From a virus, in the IMG/VR virus record IMGVR_UViG_3300042516_000551, positions 1-24,271 of that record: a stretch of DNA of 24,271 nt; one strand, given 5' to 3'. The notes beneath the pieces are model-generated. The model ran no database searches. It was not told the origin of the DNA and saw only the letters and a program-made list of their open reading frames with translations. The position numbers and the translations under genes are program-made. Below are positions 13,981 through 19,534 of this stretch, one piece after another (the stretch's first letter is position 1; each line of letters begins with the position of its first letter).

Positions 13981-14159
13981 AGATGGATGACCAAAAAGAC
14001 TACTCAGATATTTGGATTGACCTAATGGCAGAAGTAAAGATGTTGCACCACTACTGTATATCCGGTGACTGGACTACCGCAATCCAAACATCTAAGAACT
14101 GTAGCATTTATGCAGATGAACTTTCTCTTGTTCTTAAAGAGATGTCTGAAGTAAAATGA
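13977..14159 (+). CDS. 60-aa protein of unknown function
   Basis: A small acidic, helical protein with IWIDLMAEVKMLHHYCISGD and a following helix ending in LSLVLKEMSEVK. Two Cys (CISGDW and NCSIYADE). It has no known motif. ATGA overlaps join it to the gene before and the membrane microprotein after, so it is part of the coupled chain between the annealing protein and the exonuclease. Confidence 0.65.
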   Translation: MKMDDQKDYSDIWIDLMAEVKMLHHYCISGDWTTAIQTSKNCSIYADELSLVLKEMSEVK

Positions 14160-14242
14160 TTACTATAATTCTTGTCCTTTTATTAGGTTTTTTAGCAGGG
14201 TTAGCCTGTGTAGGGGTAATCCTTTGGTTAGGGGGTAGATGA
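14156..14242 (+). CDS. 28-aa single-TM microprotein
   Basis: A small gene held by ATGA overlaps on both sides. The 28-residue product is almost all membrane helix (ITIILVLLLGFLAGLACVGV and then ILWLGGR), with a Gly/Ala face and one Cys. It is the second single-helix microprotein in this operon. It also supplies the purine-rich AGGGGGT used as ribosome binding site of the exonuclease gene, so it may serve partly for translational coupling. Confidence 0.6.
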   Translation: MITIILVLLLGFLAGLACVGVILWLGGR

Positions 14243-14868
14243 TGGAACAAAGAACAGAAGAATGGTTTGCAGCCAGACTAGGCAAAGTAACTGCTAGTAA
14301 AGTATCGGCAGTCTTGGCAAAGAAAGATAGTGCCACTAGGTCAGATTATTTGACAGACCTAGTTTTGGAAAGACTAACAGGCAAGCAGCAGGAGTTCTAC
14401 CAGAATGATGCTATGCAATGGGGAACAGATACAGAGCCTCAAGCAAGAATGGCTTATGAAGCATTTAAAGGTGTGTTAGTGGATGAAATGGGCTTTATTG
14501 ACCATCATAGTATTAAATACTTTGGATGCAGTCCTGATGGGCTTGTAGAAGAAGATGGTCTTGTAGAGATTAAATGTCCTAATTCAAAGACTCATATTTC
14601 TACTTTATTGAGTGGTAAAGCACCAACTAAGTATATTCCCCAGATACAGACTCAGATGGCTGTGATGAACCGCCAATGGTGTGACTTTGTATCTTTTGAC
14701 CCAAGACTTCCAGAGGATTTGCAGTTGTTTGTTATTAGAGTAGATAGAGATAATGAATACATTGCAAAGCTAGAAGAAGAAGTAGTAGAATTTTTAGATG
14801 AAGTAGAAAAAACAGTAACTAAATTGAAAGGTTTAAAAGATGGCAGTCAAGAAACAACTAAAAGCTAA
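14239..14868 (+). CDS. YqaJ / lambda-type exonuclease
   Basis: A 209-residue recombination exonuclease. It begins with the family pattern QRTEEWFAARLGKVTASK. Metal-binding and catalytic residues are visible: E66 region (WGTDTEPQAR), D100 in GCSPDGL, E110 and K112 in LVEIKCP, and the Gln helix YIPQIQTQM at ~132-140. It should degrade one strand of duplex ends 5' to 3', giving substrate to the DUF1071 annealing protein in the same operon. The start is one of two adjacent ATGs (14239, 14242) after AGGGGG. Its 3' end overlaps the SSB-like gene by 29 bases. Confidence 0.92.
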   Translation: MMEQRTEEWFAARLGKVTASKVSAVLAKKDSATRSDYLTDLVLERLTGKQQEFYQNDAMQWGTDTEPQARMAYEAFKGVLVDEMGFIDHHSIKYFGCSPDGLVEEDGLVEIKCPNSKTHISTLLSGKAPTKYIPQIQTQMAVMNRQWCDFVSFDPRLPEDLQLFVIRVDRDNEYIAKLEEEVVEFLDEVEKTVTKLKGLKDGSQETTKS

Positions 14869-15076
14869 AGCAGGCACTTACACAAACAAACAGGGAGAAG
14901 AAAAAACTCGCTATGTCAATGTAGGTGTTTTATTGGAAACCAGCAAGGGAGAGATGCTAAAGATTGAATCTCTACCTGTACCTTTTGATGGTTGGATTTA
15001 CTTTGCTGATTTAGAGAAGCGAGAAGTAGGACAAAACCCTACAACAGCACCAGTAGAGCAAGACATTCCCTTCTAA
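14840..15076 (+). CDS. SSB-like protein with acidic DIPF tail
   Basis: A 78-residue protein, LKAKAGTYTNKQGEEKTRYV followed by NVGVLLETSKGEMLKIESLP, beta-rich and basic at its start. The last residues are EQDIPF, the same type of acidic tip ending in Pro-Phe that bacterial and phage SSB proteins use to recruit partners. Placed directly after the exonuclease, with a 29-base overlap, it fits a small single-strand DNA-binding or recombination accessory protein. The OB fold cannot be confirmed by eye. The ATG follows the 12-base TTGAAAGGTTTA leader. Confidence 0.6.
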   Translation: MAVKKQLKAKAGTYTNKQGEEKTRYVNVGVLLETSKGEMLKIESLPVPFDGWIYFADLEKREVGQNPTTAPVEQDIPF

Positions 15077-15172
15077 CTAACAATGGGCGAAAGCGGATGC
15101 TGTTGTGCCACACCTGTATAGGGATTGTATTGCAGACAGATGCAGCGAGTAGCCCAGTTTTGAAAGGTTTAT
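15077..15172 (+). other. GC-richer non-coding spacer, possible structured RNA
   Basis: This is the only sizeable gap in the rightward operon. Bases 15084-15156 are clearly richer in G+C (about 53%) than the flanks, and the ends can pair (TGGGC with GCCCA). Inner short inverted repeats occur (TGCA...TGCA, GTG...CAC). A 12-codon ORF (MGESGCCCATPV, 15083) lacks a ribosome binding site. The gap ends in the TTGAAAGGTTTA leader of the HTH gene. It may be a structured leader, attenuator or small RNA; no known riboswitch was recognised. Confidence 0.35.
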
Positions 15173-15550
15173 ATGAGTCAAAGAGAAATGAAACAAAAGC
15201 GAATCCAGTATTTATTACTCAGGATGCAAAAAGAGCCAATGAACTGTCACCAGATGGCAGATGCAGTTAATTTGAGTCACAAGTCATTCACCAAATATTT
15301 GACAGAGATGCGCTACAAAAAGCAAGTCTATATAACTCATTACAACAGGAGCGCAACAGGCGCATATACTGTTTTCTACCAGACCGGAAATTTGCCTGAT
15401 GCAGAAAAGCCATTGCCATTTGGTCAGCAAGAATATAACAAAAGGTATAAAGAAAAGATGTACCCAGAGTTAATTAGAAAGCCAGCCAAATTTAATGCTA
15501 GACCAGACTTTGCTGCCCATTGGCTTTTTAATCCAATAGCTGAGATTTAA
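15173..15550 (+). CDS. Winged-helix/HTH DNA-binding protein
   Basis: A 125-residue protein. Residues ~1-60 form a helix-turn-helix with wing: RIQYLLLRMQKEPMNCHQMA, then VNLSHKSFTKYLTEMRYKKQ and the wing strand YITHYNRSATGAYTVFYQTG. The rest is a Pro/Lys-rich extension. It is probably a phage transcription regulator and a candidate for binding the divergent control region, though there is no direct proof. The ATG at 15173 follows TTGAAAGGTTTA, and a 96-base non-coding spacer separates it from the recombination genes. Confidence 0.7.
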   Translation: MSQREMKQKRIQYLLLRMQKEPMNCHQMADAVNLSHKSFTKYLTEMRYKKQVYITHYNRSATGAYTVFYQTGNLPDAEKPLPFGQQEYNKRYKEKMYPELIRKPAKFNARPDFAAHWLFNPIAEI

Positions 15551-15730
15551 ATGATAAAAAGAATATTAATGAGAATTAAATTTATCACCATATACTTATT
15601 TTTTGCTTTCATGCTAGGTAATCTTTTTGGTAGCTATGGTAGCTATGTCTTTATAGCCAAGGACTGTGCAGTTATGCAGACATTCAGAATTGGTGAAATT
15701 GCTTATTCTTGCAAAAGGTTAGTCCCATGA
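15551..15730 (+). CDS. 59-aa membrane microprotein
   Basis: A small gene beginning directly after the HTH gene stop (TAA then ATG). It encodes a basic N-terminus (MIKRILMRIK), one membrane helix (FITIYLFFAFMLGNLFG) and a ~30-residue tail with two Cys (KDC and YSC) that may lie outside the cytoplasm. The positive-inside rule suggests N-in, C-out. Its end overlaps the next ATG (ATGA). Function unknown. Confidence 0.65.
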   Translation: MIKRILMRIKFITIYLFFAFMLGNLFGSYGSYVFIAKDCAVMQTFRIGEIAYSCKRLVP

Positions 15731-15873
15731 TTATTGACCCTATAGATTTGGCAGATAGACTGTATGAACTTTTGAAAGCAAGAAATACTAATGGTGGATA
15801 TGTTGTAAGAAAACAACACAGACAGACTGTGCTTGAGGCAGAACATTTACTTAGGGAGTTATTTAAAAGATGA
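15727..15873 (+). CDS. 48-aa helical protein
   Basis: A small gene held by ATGA overlaps at both ends. The 48 residues (IIDPIDLADRLYELLKARNT, then VLEAEHLLRELFKR at the end) predict two amphipathic helices. Not recognised; short two-helix proteins of this sort recur in phage early operons. Function unknown. Confidence 0.62.
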   Translation: MIIDPIDLADRLYELLKARNTNGGYVVRKQHRQTVLEAEHLLRELFKR

Positions 15874-16058
15874 AAGATATGTCGCTAAAACAACAAATTA
15901 ACGACACAACTGAAAAACATATACAAATATCGGACAAGCCAGTTGCATGGACTGATGATGAAATATTAGAGCTGTGGGTTAAAAAAAATAAACTCAATGG
16001 CGCACAGGATATTATTGATTTTGCTAGAGAATTGTTAAAGAAAGCGAGAGAAAAATGA
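15870..16058 (+). CDS. 62-aa protein of unknown function
   Basis: A small soluble protein with MSLKQQINDTTEKHIQISDK at its N-terminus and a helical second half (WTDDEILELWVKKNKLNG, then FARELLKKAREK). No motif recognised. An internal ATG four codons in (MSLKQQ) is a possible alternative start. It is joined by ATGA overlaps to genes on both sides. Confidence 0.62.
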   Translation: MKDMSLKQQINDTTEKHIQISDKPVAWTDDEILELWVKKNKLNGAQDIIDFARELLKKAREK

Positions 16059-16306
16059 ATGAAGAACTAATGAAAGATTTTTGGAGTCAGGTCAATGAAA
16101 TTGAGCAGTTAAGCTGCAAAATAAATAGCTGTCAGTCTATAATTACCATCTGCGCAGAAAGAGCTTTAGGTGATGACTCTGGCGCATTGTGGGCAGCAGC
16201 AGATATTCTTAGCGATATAGAGTCCAAAATGGATGACAGAGTACACAAGCTATGCGCAATCTATAGACAACTTAAAGAACCAGTTAAAAAGGCTAAAAAG
16301 AAATGA
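16055..16306 (+). CDS. 83-aa helical protein of unknown function
   Basis: A helical protein (KDFWSQVNEIEQLSCKINSC, ALWAAADILSDIESKMDDRV) with four Cys and a Lys-rich end (KKAKKK). The regular hydrophobic spacing suggests a small helical bundle. Not recognised. Start and stop both lie in ATGA overlaps, within the accessory end of the rightward operon. Confidence 0.62.
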   Translation: MNEELMKDFWSQVNEIEQLSCKINSCQSIITICAERALGDDSGALWAAADILSDIESKMDDRVHKLCAIYRQLKEPVKKAKKK

Positions 16307-16404
16307 CCTTAGAAAAAGACTTTACCTTGTCAGAAGATGAATTAAAGGTAATAAGAGAAGCCATTAGAAAAACTATGGCTGAGTATTTAGCTAACCAGAA
16401 ATGA
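16303..16404 (+). CDS. 33-aa microprotein
   Basis: A small gene bounded by ATGA overlaps. It encodes 33 residues (MTLEKDFTLSEDELKVIREA, then IRKTMAEYLANQK), forming one amphipathic helix. The exact fit between neighbours and the codon use support it as real, though it is close to the lower limit for confident calling. Function unknown. Confidence 0.52.
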   Translation: MTLEKDFTLSEDELKVIREAIRKTMAEYLANQK

Positions 16405-16610
16405 TTAGATGGTCAGGTACTATACTGTGTTTGATAGGTATAGCCCTGACTAGCCTCAACATATACCCTTTAAACCTCTTATTTGGGCTTGTAGGCAGTT
16501 TTCTGTGGACAGTCCAAGGCTACCTATACAGGGACAATGCTTTGCTCTTGGTGGAGCTTGTAGCAGTTTTGATTTATTTGATAGGAATAGTTAGTATATT
16601 TGTATATTAA
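16401..16610 (+). CDS. Small multi-span membrane protein (DUF6552-like?)
   Basis: A 69-residue membrane protein with two to three helices: TILCLIGIALTSLNIYPLNL, LLFGLVGSFLWTVQGYLY and LLLVELVAVLIYLIGIVSIF. The TSLNIYPLN...GSFLWTVQG pattern resembles small phage and bacterial proteins in which a similar NxYPxN...WxxxG signature occurs, possibly DUF6552. Last gene of the rightward operon, attached by ATGA to the gene before. It may alter the host membrane; function unknown. Confidence 0.68.
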   Translation: MIRWSGTILCLIGIALTSLNIYPLNLLFGLVGSFLWTVQGYLYRDNALLLVELVAVLIYLIGIVSIFVY

Positions 16611-16748
16611 CTAAAGTTTCATGCACTTTTGTATCATAAATGTTACATAAAGGCACTTAATGTATAGAATAAGAAACATTATTCCCTATCGGTAAATTTT
16701 GTACAGAATAATAAACAAAATGGTTGATTATTCCCTATCGGGAAATAT
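16611..16748. repeat. Convergent-end region with degenerate tandem repeat
   Basis: This 138-base A+T-rich gap lies between the converging rightward and leftward operons. ATTATTCCCTATCGG occurs exactly at 16678-16692 and 16727-16741, each followed by a similar kAAATwTT. Upstream of each copy is a related TGTAyAGAATAAkAAACA. A weaker third TGTAT..ATAA is at ~16630. The second copy can form a TTCCC-TATC-GGGAA hairpin. The region may hold a two-way transcription stop or protein-binding sites; no classic U-tract terminator is present. Confidence 0.5.
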
Positions 16749-17753
16749 TTACACAGTCCAAATCTTGCCTCGGAAAGTAACTTCCCCTTTTTCTTCATTC
16801 CAGACTTGTATTAACTCCGGTGGTAGCAGCTTGCCATCTACAAAAGTTAAGACTGCAAATCCGCTTCTCCAATCTTTAGGGTTGTCCTCAGTATAGTCAG
16901 AGAACTGGTCTCCCATTGGATTAGCTAGGCAGCCTGTTTGAACACCATAGCGAGTACCCTTGTAGTCTGTGAATGGCTCTATTTTTAACTGGTGCGTGTG
17001 ACCAGTAACAATAGAAGTGCCGGCAAAGGTTGTATTGTTTGACCCTGCATAGCGACCACCCTTCCACCTGTGTTTAATCACAGTATCCTCATTAACCCAG
17101 AATGACCAACAAGGTTGCCATAGTGGGAAATGGTCTTTAAGGGTAAACCCTTTGACTCCCTCATACTGTGGAGCTTGTGCTGCTAGGAAGTTTTCAAAGC
17201 GAGCATCATGGTTTCCAAGAGTCCAGATAAGATTAGACTTATGAGTTGATGCTTCTTCAATAGCAGTTAAATGGTCTTGAACCGCTTTAAGTTCTTCAAT
17301 GACTGAAGGTTTAGAATCCCATCCGATTCTAGGATGTCGGCTAATAGATGCGCCATCAAAGGCATCACCATTGTTAATAATGACTTCTGGTTTATGGGCT
17401 TTAATGAAGGTCAGCAATGCTCTAAAGGCTGTGCTGTAGTCCTCTGGGTAGAAATGTGCATCAGAAAAAACAACTACTGTGCCATTCTCAATGACTGTTC
17501 CTCTGCGGACAGAGTGCCTAGTTTCTTCTAATCTTTCAGCTACCTTTAACCTTGTAGCTTCTCTATCAAAATTTATAGTTCTTTTGCTGGGGTTGTTTGT
17601 CGCTAGAGTAATATTGTATTTACCCTCTAGGAAGTTTCTGCGCCTCATAACATTTCTAGGGTCAATGCCTAGAGTTTTAGCCACTCCAGTTGGAGATTGT
17701 ATTTGTTTCCAAAGGGTTATAAATTCATCATCACTACAGGGCTGTTGAGGCAT
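16749..17753 (-). CDS. Calcineurin-like metallophosphoesterase with N-terminal HTH
   Basis: A 334-residue protein. Residues ~8-45 resemble a helix-turn-helix (LWKQIQSPTGVAKTLGIDPR). From ~90 the metallophosphoesterase motifs appear in order: SDAH (97-100), NNGDAFDG with D130 and D133, LGNHD (179-183), H228, and TGHTH (250-254). All metal ligands are present. The HTH suggests that it acts on or near DNA, perhaps as a nuclease or phosphatase; members of this phage group are uncharacterised. It is the last gene of the leftward tail-lysis block, and its ATG overlaps the SprT stop by one base. Confidence 0.86.
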   Translation of the reverse strand: MPQQPCSDDEFITLWKQIQSPTGVAKTLGIDPRNVMRRRNFLEGKYNITLATNNPSKRTINFDREATRLKVAERLEETRHSVRRGTVIENGTVVVFSDAHFYPEDYSTAFRALLTFIKAHKPEVIINNGDAFDGASISRHPRIGWDSKPSVIEELKAVQDHLTAIEEASTHKSNLIWTLGNHDARFENFLAAQAPQYEGVKGFTLKDHFPLWQPCWSFWVNEDTVIKHRWKGGRYAGSNNTTFAGTSIVTGHTHQLKIEPFTDYKGTRYGVQTGCLANPMGDQFSDYTEDNPKDWRSGFAVLTFVDGKLLPPELIQVWNEEKGEVTFRGKIWTV

Positions 17754-18094
17754 TACAGTTCCTTGGGGTCGTAACCCATTTGAGTAGCCACTTGATAAGA
17801 TAGCTTATTAAATGCTTCATCATGCTTATCCCAAGACTTACTACCTTTTAGGTATAGCCTCATATGGATTAACTCATGAGCTGTTGTGCGAACAGTATGG
17901 TCTAGGAAAGATAATTTAGCGGATGAGATTCTAATAGTGTGGGGGTCTGGCTCATATTCACCATAACAGGTGGGGTCATTCTTAACTTCAAAATTAACTT
18001 TTGATGATGGGGGAAGATTCCACTTATTAAAAGGTGGAAGTTGAATTAACATCTCATAAATTGCTTGAACAGTTTGTGGGGTGACTAATTTCAT
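17753..18094 (-). CDS. SprT-like zinc metallopeptidase
   Basis: A 113-residue protein with the zincin motif HELIH at 73-77 and a third His ligand in WDKHDEAFNK (H91). Spacing and the HxxAF pattern are those of SprT/Spartan-like domains. Related cellular enzymes degrade DNA-protein crosslinks, but in phages the role is not known; virion or host-protein processing is possible. The N-terminal part (FEVKNDPTCYGEYEPDPHTI) is also SprT-like. The ATG at 18094 has AAGGGA at 11 bases. It is placed after the endolysin. Confidence 0.78.
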   Translation of the reverse strand: MKLVTPQTVQAIYEMLIQLPPFNKWNLPPSSKVNFEVKNDPTCYGEYEPDPHTIRISSAKLSFLDHTVRTTAHELIHMRLYLKGSKSWDKHDEAFNKLSYQVATQMGYDPKEL

Positions 18095-18126
18095 TTTGCC
18101 GAGTATCCCTTAGTTTTATGACAATA

Positions 18127-18603
18127 TCAAGACTCAAACATTTCTTTTTCATGGGTTCTTCTAATAACCAAACCTTTTAAAACCTTGCCACCGGCTTTAG
18201 TCCAGACTAGGAATTGCTCCGCAGCACCCTCATAATCACCCCTATTTACCTTCATTCTTAGGGTAGAGTTCTGTAGATTACCTAGTCCAACATTAAAACT
18301 AAAGCTAACCAAGGCATCAAATTGACCTTGAGTCATAGGCACTTTAATAAGCCTTATTACTCCAGATTCAAACCTAGCAAGGTCTTTTCTAAGTATTTCA
18401 TCAATCTCATCATTGCTTAAAATCCTATCCCAGCCTGTAGGTATAGGTAGTTGTTTTCTATCAGCAAGTGAAACTTTAGCATGGTTAGGGTCAATAACAT
18501 GACCAACTCCTATAGTCCAAAGCAAGGCAGGGCATTGGTAAGCCTTATTTCTAACACCCTCATCTTGCTTGATTTGTTGAATACACTTTTGACTTACTTT
18601 CAC
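18127..18603 (-). CDS. Endolysin, GH24 lysozyme (muramidase)
   Basis: A 158-residue T4/P22-type lysozyme that cleaves peptidoglycan between MurNAc and GlcNAc. The catalytic Glu is E15 (QDEGVRNKAY), and T30 lies in LLWTIGVGH. At the T4 Asp20 position there is Cys24 (AYQCPALL), a natural variant common in phage lysozymes and compatible with activity. The C-terminal FNVGLGNLQNSTL and GGKVLKGLVIRR match the family. There is no signal or SAR segment, so release relies on the holin encoded just upstream. The GTG start (18603) overlaps the holin TGA. Confidence 0.92.
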   Translation of the reverse strand: MKVSQKCIQQIKQDEGVRNKAYQCPALLWTIGVGHVIDPNHAKVSLADRKQLPIPTGWDRILSNDEIDEILRKDLARFESGVIRLIKVPMTQGQFDALVSFSFNVGLGNLQNSTLRMKVNRGDYEGAAEQFLVWTKAGGKVLKGLVIRRTHEKEMFES

Positions 18604-19103
18604 TTTTTAGACCAGCCTCTTGAACCAAACCAGTAGCCGATAATAGCACCAAGCATAGCCATCTCATCTTCGCTAAATATCATGTCTGTAGCTTTTAAGA
18701 AGTCATCAACATTGGTAATCAAAGTTCCATGATTAAACAAATAGACACCAATACCAATATTAATAATAAACAACTCAGCCACAAACAAATAGGTCACTAC
18801 CGGTCTAACTGTTGCTATAAAGGTAGAAGCCCAAGGAGCAGCTTTCTCAAGGACTTTGGCATCATGGGCATAAGCAGCCTTAGTCATATCTGCATCAGTC
18901 TGCATCATTACTTGGTCTGTGCGGATTTCTTCTACTTTGGCTTGGGCAATGAAGCCTCGCTCCATCATCTGTAGCTCTCTATCAGTCTGCATCTGAGCTA
19001 GTTCTAACTCATGCTTCTTGTCAGATTTGTCTTGAAAGAATCCTAATAGACTTGGCAGTCCTGATACTAATAGACCGCCTAGTGTTGAAATCAATGAAAA
19101 CAT
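18600..19103 (-). CDS. Holin, 3-TM type
   Basis: A 167-residue protein with an N-terminal hydrophobic segment (LISTLGGLLVSGLPSLLGFF) and a charged helical middle (~27-88). The C-terminal pair of membrane helices (VRPVVTYLFVAELFIINIGI; MAMLGAIIGYWFGSRGWSKK) includes RPVVTY and YWFGSRG, hallmarks of the holin of 3TMs family (Phage_holin_3). It would permeabilise the inner membrane so the signal-less lysozyme can escape. AGGAG stands four bases before its ATG. The endolysin follows with a GTGA overlap. Confidence 0.85.
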   Translation of the reverse strand: MFSLISTLGGLLVSGLPSLLGFFQDKSDKKHELELAQMQTDRELQMMERGFIAQAKVEEIRTDQVMMQTDADMTKAAYAHDAKVLEKAAPWASTFIATVRPVVTYLFVAELFIINIGIGVYLFNHGTLITNVDDFLKATDMIFSEDEMAMLGAIIGYWFGSRGWSKK

Positions 19104-19111
19104 ACCTACTC

Positions 19112-19534
19112 CTAGTTATTTGATAATGGGTTATCTAAGGCTCGCTTAATCTTGTTGTCCACTTCTTTTCGCATCTCTCTTAAATCCTTGTCTACTTCTC
19201 TAGATAGTTGCTTGCCATCTCTCTCTACCTGCTCAACTACCTTCTCAAGTCTGCGGACATCATTCTTAATATCATTCTTGATGTCTCTGGTGTAGTCATT
19301 GACCTTGGCTGAAGATTCTTCGAGTAGGGCTATCTTCTTGTCATAGTTAGTAAAGTCTGGGCTGACATAGTTCTGTATCGCAGAGCGCATACTCATATAG
19401 TCGTTATAGAACTCAAAAGCACCCCAAAATGCACCACCGACCACAGGAGCAATAGTAATAACCATAATCATTAATTTGTTTGTTAGCTTAAAACTAAAGC
19501 CAGCAACACTAATCTCTTTTTCTGTATTGTCCAT
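19112..19534 (-). CDS. Membrane-anchored coiled-coil protein, spanin-like by position
   Basis: A 140-residue protein with a short cytoplasmic N-terminus, one membrane helix (~19-42: KLMIMVITIAPVVGGAFWGA) and a long charged coiled coil (~62-135; KNDIKNDVRRLEKVVEQVER). An N-in, C-periplasmic topology with a coiled coil resembles inner-membrane spanins, and it lies directly before the holin. No partner lipoprotein is obvious, so spanin function is only a suggestion. Similar proteins occur in marine and freshwater phages without known role. The start overlaps the upstream gene by 26 bases, behind an AGGAAA. Confidence 0.68.
   Translation of the reverse strand: MDNTEKEISVAGFSFKLTNKLMIMVITIAPVVGGAFWGAFEFYNDYMSMRSAIQNYVSPDFTNYDKKIALLEESSAKVNDYTRDIKNDIKNDVRRLEKVVEQVERDGKQLSREVDKDLREMRKEVDNKIKRALDNPLSNN

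Noticed and set aside
18095-18126. TTGATA-17-GATACT, promoter-like, before the SprT gene
   Set aside because: The start point would fall after the ribosome binding site, and the genes sit in a tight operon with no need for it.
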